From Botryllus schlosseri (Eukaryota > Chordata > Ascidiacea > Stolidobranchia > Styelidae), in NCBI GenBank assembly GCA_000444245.1, contig ATSW01004023.1:1-23654 (forward strand): a stretch of DNA of 23,654 bases, given 5' to 3'. Of this stretch, positions 1 through 9,334 are shown one piece after another; positions within the stretch are counted from its first letter, which is position 1; every line of letters begins with the position of its first letter. The position numbers and the translations under genes were made by a program. The notes under the pieces are model-generated. The model ran no database searches and was not told the origin of the DNA. It was given only the letters and a program-made list of their open reading frames with translations.

Positions 1-146
1 TTAGGCCATAATTGTGTAAATGCTTTCATAAAACATGTTGTATGAGCCTACAGACAATTACCACCAGATATAGCCGACGTATATCGATATGGGATAGTTG
101 GAACCCTCCAAACAGTCGGTTAAACATTAATAGTACAGATATTACG
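1..146 (+). repeat. Dispersed repeat R1, copy A
   Basis: This stretch matches two other places in the window, around 16530-16640 and 21876-22435. Shared landmarks are 'cataattgtg', 'atgagcct' about 40 bases on, and a 'cgatatgg' plus 'atagt.ggaa.cctc' block (the last two not in the 16.5-kb copy). Divergence is high, so it is old. I see no coding potential; the short open frames here have no recognisable composition. The family is unnamed to me, and the element ends are not defined because this copy runs off the left edge. Confidence 0.6.
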
Positions 147-339
147 TCAAAGGAGCTATATTTACCCTATATATTCAATTGTCAATGTCAATCCACTATG
201 ACGTCACAATTGAATATTCATGACGTGATGGATTAAAAAAAAAAAAAAAAAACAACAACAATACAAAACATATTTTAAATTAGGGCCTTGTTTTAAACAT
301 GTTTGTCTTAAATTGATTTTTGTTTTAAATGCAACCCTA
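147..339 (+). mobile_element. MITE family M1, copy 1 (5' end missing or diverged)
   Basis: Aligns with full copies at 22915-23112 (same strand) and 8889-9085 (opposite strand), each about 198 bp. Shared blocks are 'aaaggagc.at.tttaccct', 'gtcaatcca..atgacgtcac', 'aaattgatttttgttttaaa' and a terminal 'tgcaaccctag'. The full copies start with 'caggggtcgg' and end with 'aaccctag', a hAT-like terminal pattern; no clear TSD was found. Copy 1 has an 18-base A run at 235-252. Each copy carries a CRE-like TGACGTCA or near match. Confidence 0.65.
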
Positions 340-492
340 GTTGTACGCAACGCAGCTCTATGAAACATCTCTGACACACGCGATTTCAAATTGGAGTGCA
401 GTAATTTCCCCTGGGGTCGCATTTGCACTGCATTTGTACTGCTGACTACTCGGATTGCGAGGATTGAAATATATTCAGTACTGACCATTTCA
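340..492. other. No gene seen
   Basis: Unique-looking sequence between MITE M1 and the hAT-like element starting at 493. Short overlapping open frames on both strands look random. Confidence 0.5.
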
Positions 493-910
493 CAAGGCTG
501 TGGAGTCGGTAAATTTTACCACCCACTCCAACTCCGACTCCACACATTTTTAATATGCCTACTCCGACTCTTGAGTCTCTAAACGTACTGACTCCGACTC
601 CGGCTCCGATTCCAACAGTATGACCAATTTACTTGAAGAATTATATGCCGCAGTGACGATTAAATGACTATCATATAACCATCAAACATATGCATTATGC
701 CAACATATGATTAACGATGCCATGCAAAATTGTTTCATTGTCGCACAGCTCGAATTATTCACTATGCAATTAACATGGAAGAATGCCTTTCTGAATATCC
801 TTCTTTTTTCATATTTTATAAGTTTTTATAACATGTACTTTCTAATACCCCAATAAATGTATGAAGCATTCAAACATGACATATAAGTCTATCCAATTCA
901 AGGACTAGGA

Positions 911-1724
911 CAGTGGTTCTCAACCTTTTTGTCTTCGCGGACCCCTTTTGGACTGTCACGGACCCCGCGGACCCCCTCAAGTTTTCGTTCAAAATTAGCT
1001 CAATTATCGTGCAACCGTAATTTGTCTTATGCAAATATATACTGTGGGCTAGTAAGAAACAGTCACAAAATGACTTTTCCTGAAAATAACATCATATTAT
1101 GTGTAGAAATTGAGTATGGACTTTTATTATTTCGAAGCGATTTTTGCAGCTGCATTTAATGTCTTCAAAATCCGCGTCTTCGATTTGATATGAACGAGTG
1201 CCGCAAATATTTCCGTAAAGTAGGCGCTGACGAATGTAATATTCACTCTAGCAGCTTCCGACGACACCTTTTTCTGCGTTCGCAGCATATATAGAACCAA
1301 AATTGAGAAACAGTTTTTAATAACGTTCAGCCTAGTCATTTCTATCTAGCTTCTCATCTTGAAATTATATTGGAATAGTGGTTACGTATATCACAGTGGA
1401 AAATGGATTTCATGGCGATGTTTCAATCCCTTCATTGGGACATTGAGTATGGGAAAAAATCAGGAATTTCCATTTCAAACGACCCCAACGAAATGGTTCT
1501 AAGCAGCAATATGTTTGCATTATTATGCTATTGGCAATTTGGCAATTAAAATGAGTTTGCACTCTAGGATATTTTACCTCAGACGACGATTCTAATGATG
1601 CGAGTCCTGCAGTTTCAGCAATTACCTAATTTAAATTATTGCTTATTAGGTTATCAATCACTTTACAAAAAGGTTTCGCGCACCCCCTGAAAATACTTCG
1701 CGGACCCCCGTATGAGAATCACCG
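911..1724 (+). mobile_element. Non-autonomous hAT element H1, copy 1 (814 bp, perfect TSD)
   Basis: Starts 'cagtggttctcaaccttttt' and ends in the imperfect inverted match 'atgagaatcaccg'. The TSD 'gactagga' is identical on both sides (903-910 and 1725-1732), which fixes both ends and the 8-bp hAT class. Subterminal 'cggacccc' motifs occur at both ends (949-980 and 1680-1710). No transposase remains; the short open frames are not conserved as proteins. Copy 2 lies at 4767-6406 and a truncated inverted copy at 18205-18651. It is inserted inside the GTGGAGTCGG element, so it is younger than that one. Confidence 0.9.
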
Positions 1725-1887
1725 GACTAGGACTTGCAGTCTTTCTTAATCATTTGTTCGGCCCAAGCAGCTGAGCTGCACTAAAAATATTATTAATTTT
1801 ATCAAGTTAGAAGCAGCGTTTGGTTATATTTACATCAATTTTACAATTTTACGAAACCAGACGATGTATTTACTATGTCACAGTATC

Positions 1888-1899
1888 ATGGTATAATTA
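1888..1899. repeat. LINE target-site duplication, left
   Basis: 'atggtataatta' is repeated exactly at 3257-3268. The pair brackets the LINE sequence, as expected of target-primed reverse transcription. Confidence 0.85.
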
Positions 1900-2517
1900 A
1901 GAACAGCGGCGGCCTCTAGTTGGTTGATGAGACGCTGTGCCGATGCGGTATTCGGGACAAGCAAGGCGAGGTCGTCCGCGTAGGCAAGAATACCTACGTG
2001 GATAGCCCCACGAGTCGTACGCGTACGCGTTCCTTGCCGGGGCCGCCATTCAAAGAAGTCCGAGTTGTCCGGGAAGGCCGTTCGTAGCACGAAGTCAAGA
2101 ATTATCACGAACAAGAATGGTGCCAAGGTGTCACATTGAAGCACGCCAGCCGAAGTGGTAAAATCTCCGCTTGGACCGTCATCTGTTCGGACTCGCGCTC
2201 ATGTGTCAATGTAGAGGGCCATAATGGCGTTCCTTATCACCTCAGGAATTCCATAGAATCTGAGGATCTTCGCCATGGCTGGGCGCGAGACCGAGTCGAA
2301 GGCTTTTGCAAAGTCAACAAAGACAGCCACAACATTCTTTTTGTGTGAGCGGCAGGTGTCAATCATTGTGCGCAGTGCCAGGATATGCTCTGTTGTACCG
2401 CGGGATGGTCGAAATCCATTCTGGACATTCAGGAGCTTGGTAGATACTTGCGCACGTATGCGAAGGAGAAGTACTCGGTCGAACAGCTTGGCCGCGGTCT
2501 GCATGAGGGACCCTTAT
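1900..2517 (-). pseudogene. LINE reverse transcriptase, finger and palm part (inverted segment)
   Basis: Reading the minus strand from about 2510 down, one frame gives SLMQTAAKLFDRVL, NGFRPSRGTTEHILAL, the block VFVDFAKAFDSV, GVLQCDTLAPFLF and LAYADDLALL, with the catalytic YADD at about 1975-1986. These are the successive RT motifs of non-LTR retrotransposons in the right order. The frame is broken once, by a TGA after ALYIDT near 2199 (a CGA-to-TGA change would explain it). The segment stops after LINQLEAAAVLN at the left TSD. The rest of the protein continues on the other strand at 2518. Low decay suggests a fairly recent insertion. Confidence 0.88.
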
Positions 2518-3185
2518 TGGCCTCCAGATCAATGCCAAGAAGACTGAGGTTCTGGCCATACCAGCTCTGTCGGAGAACGCCACACCAATTCAACTGGGAG
2601 AAGTCAGGCTCAAGAATGTCAAGAGTTTTATATACTTCGGTATTGACGTCGCGGATTCTGGAAAAGCACTGAACACGAGGCGAGCAGAGGCCTGGGGCGC
2701 GGCAAGACGGCTACATTGCCTCTTCCACTCAAGTGCCTCACCCCAGCTCAAGACCCGCATTTTCCGTGCCACTGTAGAGCAGGTTCTTCTCTACGGAATA
2801 GAAGCACTCACGCTGCAGCAAAGCTGGCTAAGACACTCAACGCCAACTACCATGCACTCCTCCGCTACGCACTCGGCATCCACCACCCGGAGCACATATC
2901 CACCAATGCTCAGCGCAAACTTACAAAAACGGTCCCATGCCGTTTGCTGGCTGCTGAACGACGCTTCCATCTAATCGGTCATCTAGTGCGGCATCAAGAC
3001 GATCAACCAGCCGCCGCCATCATCAACCACATTCCGACGGAGCCATGGCGCAGAGGTGGCTGGAATAGAACCACATGGCGCTAGACAATAGAGACCAAGC
3101 TAGCGCAACGCGGGCTTTCGCTCGAAGACGCCCACGACCGCCCACGCTGGAGGCGCTTAACAAGGGCCCAAAACGGATTATCTTG
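2518..3185 (+). pseudogene. LINE ORF2, end of RT and C-terminal region
   Basis: The plus frame starts with GLQINAKKTEV, the block that follows the YADD palm. It goes on through a SFIYFGIDV block (usual form YLG), then LKTRIFRATVEQVLLYGIEALTL (the typical LLYG...TL thumb motif). One frame change near 2800-2815 leads to LAKTLNANYHALLRYALGIH and ERRFHLIGHLVRH. A further change near 3083 leads to the C-terminal DRPRWRRLTRAQNGLS and a TGA at 3183-3185. Such an R/W-rich end is usual for animal LINE ORF2 proteins. The protein cannot be made as it stands, because its N-terminal part is inverted and there are two shifts. Confidence 0.85.
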
Positions 3186-3256
3186 ATGTTCTTTTGTTTC
3201 CTGTTTTCTTTTGCCCTTTTATTTAATTATTTAATTGAAAGTCGATATATATATAT

Positions 3257-3268
3257 ATGGTATAATTA
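3257..3268. repeat. LINE target-site duplication, right
   Basis: Exact copy of 'atggtataatta' at 1888-1899, right after the (TA)n tail of the LINE. Confidence 0.85.
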
Positions 3269-3628
3269 CACAAAAATTACATCAATTTGTGACGGCATCG
3301 CGAATATGCATATTGCGATTTTCTTCCTCCATGCAACTGAATTACAATTTGCAAATAATGTCCAATTTTATCAACATCGTTAATAAAAACAATGATCGAT
3401 GGTAGATAATAATTCTATTTTAGTTATTATTAGTAATTTGAAGATAGCTTTGAAAGCAATTGTTTTCATAATGAAGAAGTTGGAGTCGGAGTCGGGGTCA
3501 TTTTTACAAACTCCGACCACGAATCCAGCCAGTATTTTTCCACGACTCCGACTCTGACTCCAATAGCGAAAAATTAGTCAAATTCCGACTCTGACTCCGA
3601 CTACACCGAATCCGACTCCACATCCCTG

Positions 3629-4214
3629 CATTCATCGACCGGACATATAAATATCGAATGTTTCAGACAACCAGCGGCGGTCACTATCGTCCGAGGTTTA
3701 TTCGCCGTCGATCTTTTTTGGTATCACAATCGACCCAGCCGTATGTAGGCCAAAACTTCATGTCTTTACGCGTCCCAGCGTAGTAGAGGTTGAAGTCAAA
3801 ATACATGTGAATCATATCTACGAACTCGCTCGTTGCACCCTCCCCCTCCCGCCACTCTCACACACACTAAACCATCCCAGCGGTCTTCGACGGTTATTTT
3901 TTTCAGAGAATCGAATGTCGGATAAATCTTATCATGAATTCAGGCCAATTAGTGTAATACAAAGGTCGGCACATTTTTGCGATCAAACCATACTGTAATA
4001 ACTACTTTTCTAAGTGTCTCGCTTTTAGGCTATATAGTAACCAGCCCAGTGACCTCAAATTCGTACGATTCATTCACAGGATATCGCGAAGTGCGACGAA
4101 AATTTTTGTTACAGGAAATTCAACAAATATTACATGCATGATGAACTATCGCTAGACCATACTTTAAGAAGCGCTGGATACGGCATGACATGGGCGTATG
4201 CATGAATTTGTGTA
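3629..4214. other. Intervening stretch, one candidate exon only
   Basis: Between two DNA transposons. Apart from the minus-strand open frame at 3684-3854 I see no repeat match, RNA gene or promoter. A plus-strand 'ttatttttttcag' near 3893-3905 resembles a splice acceptor, but what follows is not convincingly coding. Confidence 0.4.
3684..3854 (-). CDS. Unrecognised possible exon or small ORF
   Basis: The minus strand is open from about 3854 to a TAG at 3684-3686 (about 56 codons). The first Met is at 3813-3815, giving 43 residues. The composition is protein-like: MYFDFNLYYAGTRKD, then FWPTYGWVDCDTKKDRRRI, rich in aromatics and ending in a basic tract. I recognise no domain. It could be the last exon of a minus-strand gene, a fragment of an unidentified transposon protein, or chance. 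No clear splice sites or poly(A) signal were confirmed. Confidence 0.25.
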   Translation of the reverse strand, partial: WREGEGATSEFVDMIHMYFDFNLYYAGTRKDMKFWPTYGWVDCDTKKDRRRINLGR

Positions 4215-4497
4215 CAGTCGCCTCCGCTTAATTCGGACACTTTATTTCCGGTCACTTTTGCTGCATTAAGAGGAGAAACGCATTTCAAATACTGTACTGT
4301 TGCGCAATGAATGAATGCAGGTGCAAAACTGCATGCCACTGATTGCATTAATTTATGCGATCGGTCCCGATTACGGTAGTGCAGGGAAGCGATGATTCAT
4401 TTATAACCCTGATCATGAAACGAACAATTGATTTTCCGCCTAATTCGACCAAAAGTGAGCGGAAGCAAAGTGTCCGAATTAGAAACGGAGTCGCCTG
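4215..4497. mobile_element. pogo/Tc1-mariner-type MITE, 283 bp with TA target duplication
   Basis: Long terminal inverted repeats of about 47 bases: 'cagtcgcctccgcttaattc' at the left and, on the other strand at the right, 'caggcgactccgtttctaat', both followed by 'tcggacacttt' and 'cacttttg' blocks. TA flanks both ends (4213-4214 and 4498-4499), the target site of Tc1/mariner/pogo transposases. The 'cggacac' termini resemble pogo/Tigger-type TIRs, hence the call. The 190-bp middle codes for nothing, so it was mobilised in trans. Confidence 0.85.
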
Positions 4498-4766
4498 TAT
4501 TCCTATACTACCTACGGTCTATTAATTTGAACTCGTTTGGTTCGGATTTTATGTATTTAAAATCACGTGACGCTGCGATGGAAACACGCTACTGACTATA
4601 CTGACGTATAGGCAAATCGAGTACGAACCATAGTCGTTACCAGTAGTTGTGTGTGGGGTTAATGGTGCTTAACCGCTATGGTCTTCCGCACCAGACCACT
4701 TCGAACGATAAATTAGAATATTTTGATGAGGAATATGAATTCTACAACAGGCTCAATAGCATGGTG

Positions 4767-6406
4767 CAGTGGTTCTCAACCTTTTTGTCTTCGTGGACCC
4801 CTTTGGGACCGTCACGAACCCCGCAGACCCGCACGAAGTTTCAGTTCGAATTTAGCTCAATTATCATGCAATCTAGGGTTACCATATTTTTGTGGAGCAA
4901 ATTCTGGACACTCTTTAGTACCCACTAGCGGATTTCAAAATGAAGTATGACACATTGTTTGTCAATATGACGTCACACTAGCAAAGCCGTGCCCATCGAC
5001 TAGAGGTGGTTACAGTCGGGATCAAGAGCAGCTATAATGTTATGTCCGTGCATTTATGTTGTAACCAGGACCGAAACAGCATTTTTTCAGCCCCCTCCCG
5101 TCTAAATGAATACTGATCTTGAGCCCACCATAGGGTAATCGATGCAACTTATGCGGGGTTTACTATATAGACCACATCTGGTTTTTCCGTTCTATCAGCA
5201 TCTGGTCGATAAATTTTGTGAATGAAATCTGTCAATAATATTGGTTCTCCCGTGTATTACTATAAAATTTTGATCATCTCACCACCCACATGATCATAGT
5301 TAGTGGGAGAGCTGGTGGAGGATGACGACTTCGAAAATGCAAGGAACTTAATTATACATAGAAATGTCATGTGATGTCGCACTGATAAAACTATTTATGT
5401 GCCTAATCGCAGGTTGCACACATAGGCCTACTAAAATCAATGAACGTGACACTAAATTGCGCGCAGCGCGAAGAAAAATTTAAAGTGGCACTTATCTGCC
5501 CAAAAATAATATCGTTTTGGTTGATTTATGATAAAAATTATCATAATTGAAGCATTCAAAATTCCGGATGGTTAGGCATATTATAGAATTTCCTCCCGGA
5601 CGCAGTTTGAACGGTGAGATTCCGGAAGTATGGCAACCCTAGTGCAGTCGTCATCTGTCTCGTGCAAATGATAACTTTGGGCTTAGTGATAAACAGCAAC
5701 AAAATGACTTTTCTTGAAAATAAGATCATACTATTCAATCTATTCCTGTAGCAGTTGAGTTGACTTCTATTATTTCAAAGCGAATTCTGCAACTGCATTT
5801 ACTAAAATACGTGGTGGTGTCTTGAAAATCCGCTCCATAGATTTGATATGAACAATAGCCGAAAATCCATTTCTACAAATATTGGTGATGATGAATGTAA
5901 TGATAACGCCTAACGCTTCCGACAACACATTTGGGTATGATCGCAACAAATATGCCACCAAAATTGACAACAATATTTTTTGAATGAACATATAGCGTCA
6001 ACCCTGGTCATTTCTATCTAGCAGCTTATCTTGAAGTTATTATGGAAAACATGGTTATGCATGTCAAAGAAGAAGATGGATTTTTGTAGACATTTCGAAG
6101 TCACCGTGATTGACCTTACTCATCCAACCTTTTTTCCACAATCCCCAACAAAATATCTATAATCAGCAAAATGTTTGTATCAGTAGGCTATTGATTATTC
6201 AGAAATTAAAATGAGTCTGTACAGTAGGATATTTCATCTCAGACGGTCATTCTGTTGATGTGAGCTCTGGAGTTTTACTAGTAAAGAAGCGAAACTGCCT
6301 CGTGATTTTCCGGATTTAAGAAAAAATTAAAATTAGGTAATCAACTATTTTGAGGCTTAGCGGACCCCCTGAAATTGCCTCGCGGACCCCCGGTTGAGAA
6401 CCACTG
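4767..6406 (+). mobile_element. Non-autonomous hAT element H1, copy 2 (split by a MITE)
   Basis: Begins 'cagtggttctcaaccttttt', identical to copy 1, and ends 'ggttgagaaccactg', an intact inverted match. The flanking 8-mers 'gcatggtg' and 'gcatagtg' differ at one base. Interior blocks match copy 1, for example 'aaaatgacttttc' and 'catttctatctagc'. Removing the 768-bp insertion and its 8-bp TSD leaves about 864 bp, close to the 814 bp of copy 1. No transposase is visible. Confidence 0.88.
4874..5641. mobile_element. MITE with TAGGGTTACCATA termini (768 bp), nested
   Basis: Ends are 'tagggttaccata' and 'tatggcaacccta', inverted with one mismatch. The flanks 'atgcaatc' and 'gtgcagtc' match at 6 of 8. 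Copy 1 of the host hAT reads 'gtgcaacc' at the same place, which supports an 8-bp target duplication. The element splits hAT H1 copy 2. A shorter relative with the same ends is at 21986-22370. It holds a palindromic 'tgacgtca' near 4968 and no convincing gene. The 8-bp duplication suggests hAT-type mobilisation. Confidence 0.8.
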
Positions 6407-6527
6407 GCATAGTGACTCACAATAACGCCCGTATACTGTCATGTCGACATGATTCCGTCGTAGCATGGAAACAAGGTGAGAAACTAATTTCGCCACCAAC
6501 ATGGGGACGTGATTATCTTTCTGGCCG

Positions 6528-7490
6528 GACTATGTTAATATAGCATTGCCAAAGATAAACTTTGTCTCCTTTTAAATAATGCCAATCATACTTTCACTGT
6601 GAACATCAATCATAAACAAATCTCCATATGTGACTCAGCAAAATATCTCGACGTCACCATTGATGCCAAAACGTCTAGGAAGCAGCATATTGAATGCACA
6701 ACTAGCTCGGTGTGTGGGAATAATGACCCGTCTGCAATCTCTGGTTTCCAGATCAGTACTACGAACCATCTACTTCTTTCCTTTCCACTCTTACCTGCAA
6801 TATGGAATCGTAGTATGGGGAAATGCATGTACAACATTTTTTTGCAGAATTCAAACCCTGCAAAACCGTGCGATACGGCTGATCTCATCCGTATCTTTAC
6901 GTACCAATTTATCGCCTTACCACCGTAAGCATCGAATTTTGCGAGTTGACGAGCTACATCGCTTCGAAGTATCAAAAGTTATTCACAAATATTTTTCCAA
7001 TAGTCTGCCTCCTGTGTTTGATGGCTTTTTCATACCTGCTAAAAATGTCCATCTATATAGCCCCACCCAATAGCAAACTAACTAAGAAATCTATCGACTA
7101 CTCGGACCTATCATCAGGAATGCATTACCACCACATATCCGTGAATTGCCTTACAATAGATTAAAAAAAAGACTTACTTGATCACCTCCTGTCGTTATAC
7201 TAACACTGTTGCCCTACCTCACCCAGACATTGCTTCACTGATCATTTGCTACAATCGTTTATTTTTCTTCGATTTTCCCTTTTTAACTAAACATTTTTTA
7301 CAGCCAGACTGTTCAGAGTCAAGTGTACCTGTTTGATGTTGGTGGGATCAGACTAGATGACCTTCACGGTCTTATCGATCATTCCTATCTATACCGAATA
7401 CTGTGCAGAGTGCATGCATATTTTCTGTACCGCCATCACTACCGTGTGTTATGTATTTTGGTCGGATGGAAATAAAGACTCTCTCTCACG
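6528..7490 (+). pseudogene. 3' end of a LINE (RT thumb, C-terminus and 3' UTR)
   Basis: A decayed plus-strand frame begins near 6528 with KINFVSF, then SAKYLDVTIDAK (usual SAKYLGV.ID). It shifts frame near 6690 and continues as LQYGIVVWGNA, IQTLQNRAIRLISS and VDELHRFEVSKVIHKYF. A further shift leads to NALPPHIRELPYNRLKKRL and a stop at about 7178. The YG..VWG and LQ..AIR.I motifs are those of CR1/Jockey-group LINE thumb domains. About 300 bases of 3' UTR follow, ending in 'ggaaataaagactctctctc' near 7466-7486, a usual kind of LINE terminus. Everything upstream of the thumb is missing, so it is a 5'-truncated dead copy. No TSD was found. Confidence 0.82.
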
Positions 7491-7877
7491 ACAAAACAAT
7501 CGAAATATTCAAGGCAGAAATCAATATGAGCACGAGCGGTATCGCGCACTCTCTGTTGATCCTGTCCCGTCACACCCCCAGTGTCCTATAGCGATAGCGA
7601 TCCCGCCCATTGCTGGTAACCGTTTACAGGATTTTGCAGAGCTCATCATTCAGTCGATCAATTCCGGTTCTAGATATACAAGTGGCCCATTATTCGTTAA
7701 TTACAGCTTAAAATTTCTGCCTTTTATAAACAACGTTAATTAATGTCATATTAACGCGCTAACTTATATTGCTGCCAGCCTGGCAGTAATTCTGATCCTA
7801 ACGTAATTCCGTTTGAAGAGCTTTTTTGATGTACAGAACTTTAATATAAAATTGAATAGTATATCCCTATGACAATG
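7491..7877. other. No gene seen
   Basis: Sequence between the LINE 3' end and the Penelope-like fragment. A plus-strand frame running from the LINE 3' UTR to 7743 shows no recognisable protein features, and I do not annotate it. Confidence 0.45.
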
Positions 7878-8370
7878 AATCCGTATATTATCGGCTGACA
7901 CTCATCAGGGGTAATCGTCAGCAACTAGTAGATAATTGGAAAGAACATCGTAAATCAACAATCGTACCACAAAATATCACATCACCAGCATGAAATTTCG
8001 AAAAAGAGAGCGTTCAATGTACTATTTTTAGATGGTACATGAAGTCCTTTTGTCGACAAAGCTTGGCTGGTTATTTTGATAGAAGTCGACTCCAATAAGG
8101 CTCACAAATGAAAGTGCGAACGGCCCAATTACGAGAAATCTGTCGTCTCGATAATTTTTCGCACAAGCGGGTTTATCAAACAGATGTTTGCCAATGGCAG
8201 AATTTATGGCCTTTGATTTTTCAGCATCAAGCTTGAAGGGATGAATCCAGGGTGAGCTTTTCACCGAGCGTGACGCGCGTCTTCTGATACATCTTGGTAC
8301 ATGCTGTTTTATGCGGTTCAGCAAACGCTTTGACGTTCTTCCCACGTTCCGTTGCCAATTCCGTCAGCGA
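7878..8370 (-). mobile_element. Penelope-like retroelement fragment with GIY-YIG endonuclease C-terminus
   Basis: On the minus strand, 8345 down to 8028 encodes GRTSKRLLNRIKQHVPRCIR, then SAIGKHLFDKPACAKNY and a hydrophobic end with NNQPSFVDKRTS. This is the pattern of the C-terminal GIY-YIG domain of Penelope-like elements (GRTSQRL..RIKQHVP, then a GQHLL.N..CA..Y block and a C.QKEFVY-like end). Just past it, 'cctgatgagtgtcagccgat' on the minus strand recalls the 3' sequence these elements carry after the gene. The reverse transcriptase part is absent. It is an old, broken fragment. Confidence 0.75.
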
Positions 8371-8888
8371 AGAAATATTGAACCGAGGATAACAGCTTTA
8401 AAATCATTGCATTTATTTTCTCCATCTTAGATATTGCCAATTTCCCTGATGACATTATCCCAGTTTACTTTTGGGATAACAACAAAATGAGATGGACTGT
8501 TAATTTCCACATTTTACGTTAAAGCAGTGTTGGTACGACTTGAGTCCTGACTTGACCCGAGTCATCTTTTTTAGATGACTTGACTCGCTGGAGTCACTTC
8601 GCAAAAGTGGCTAGATTTGACCTGACTCAGCGTATCAAAAATCTGGATTGACTCGTGACTCGAAGTAATATGTTCCGTTCAATTTCAAATCATCAAGTAA
8701 TCGGTGTCGACTAAGTCGCCCTACCTTTAGGTACATGTTTTCGACACGCTGATACACCCTGTTAATAGCCAGTGATTCAACGATTGTGCGAGCTGGTTTT
8801 ACTCAGCCTCCGTTGATATGTCACAAATACAATGTCCGCAAACGAAGTGATTAGAGACTGCGTTGTCGTCGACTAGTAGTATTCTATC

Positions 8889-9085
8889 TAGGGTTGTATT
8901 TGAAACAAAAATCAATTTAAAACATTCATATTTAAAACATTATCCTTGCTTAAAACATGTTTATTTATTTATTTTTAGTCATGACGTCGCGAATCTTTAA
9001 TTGTGAGGTCACAACGGATTGACGTTGACAGCTGAAAAGATAGGGTAAATATGACTCATATGACAAAAATAGCTTCCGACCCCTG
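8889..9085 (-). mobile_element. MITE family M1, copy 2 (full length, 197 bp)
   Basis: Reads on the minus strand from 'caggggtcgg' (right edge) to 'aaccctag' (left edge). Length and internal blocks match copy 3 at 22915-23112: 'tttaccct', 'gtcaatcc', 'tttaaa' runs and 'aaattgatttttg'. The central TGACGTCA is degraded to a TGACGTCG-type half palindrome here. It is nested in the element at 8520-9334. Confidence 0.75.
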
Positions 9086-9181
9086 TCATAAACGGACCAA
9101 ATATTTTTAACCAGTACAACATCGATATGCAGCGTATTTACGGTTTGCTGACATCATCTTCAGATCAAACATTTCGTGTAA

Positions 9182-9276
9182 GTGGCGAGATAGCGCAGTG
9201 GTATAATCCATAGTTGCAACGCCATTGGGTTGTGGCTTCGAATCCAACCGAGGTCGACTTCAGAATTCCTCCCTAA
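9182..9276 (+). mobile_element. SINE family S1 head (tRNA-derived), copy 1
   Basis: Starts 'gtggcgagatagcgcagtgg', identical over the first 20 bases to copy 2 at 12929. A box A-like 'tagcgcagtggt' lies at 9191-9202 and a box B 'ggcttcgaatcc' at 9234-9245, at tRNA-like spacing, so it would carry a type 2 RNA polymerase III promoter. The 3' part is short, and its end is unclear because it merges with the flanking hAT-like sequence. It is too diverged to be a functional tRNA. Confidence 0.65.
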
Positions 9277-9334
9277 AGGTTGGACCTAAAGGCTCGACTC
9301 GACTCGATAGTGCCTTGATCCCAACACTGCTTTA

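Larger units (their letters stand above)
1900..3256 (+). mobile_element. 5'-truncated LINE insertion with inverted 5' half (twin-priming structure)
   Basis: The insert lies between exact 12-bp duplications. Its right part (about 2518-3256) reads on the plus strand: end of the reverse transcriptase, C-terminal region, stop at 3183-3185, about 70 bases of 3' UTR, then a (TA)n tail instead of poly(A). Its left part (1900 to about 2517) reads on the minus strand and encodes the RT fingers and palm. The minus part ends, in element order, just before the point where the plus part starts. That is the arrangement made by twin priming in TPRT, not by a later inversion, which would disturb the TSDs. 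No endonuclease domain is present. The clade is uncertain; the RT motifs look like RTE/CR1/I-type animal LINEs. Confidence 0.85.
493..3628. mobile_element. hAT-like element with GTGGAGTCGG termini, host of two insertions
   Basis: The left end 'caaggctgtggagtcgg' and the reverse complement of the right end ('cagggatgtggagtcgg') agree at 15 of 17 bases. Subterminal runs of 'ctccgactc' lie at both ends (about 528-610 and 3480-3625), a pattern known from hAT-type elements of many animals. The flanks 'ccatttca' and 'cattcatc' could be an eroded 8-bp TSD with a one-base shift, which is weak. Without the two nested elements and their TSDs the body is about 945 bp and shows no transposase, so it was non-autonomous. 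It is the oldest layer here, since both other elements sit inside it. Confidence 0.7.
8520..9334. mobile_element. hAT-like element with GACTTGAGTC subterminal repeats, containing a MITE and a SINE
   Basis: Perfect 14-base terminal inverted repeats: 'taaagcagtgttgg' at 8520-8533 and its complement at 9321-9334. The core 'cagtgttgg' is a common hAT-type end. Near both ends there are runs of 'gacttgagtc', 'gactcg' and similar. No convincing 8-bp TSD was found, so the ends may be a few bases off. The body contains MITE M1 copy 2 (8889-9085, inverted) and a tRNA-derived SINE head (about 9182-9276). No transposase is visible. Confidence 0.65.

Noticed and set aside
6610-6975. Minus-strand ORF of 121 codons
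   Set aside because: Shadow of the LINE thumb-domain sequence on the plus strand.
7357-7743. Plus-strand ORF of 128 codons
   Set aside because: Its first third is LINE 3' UTR including the terminal 'aataaagactctctc', and the rest shows no protein pattern.
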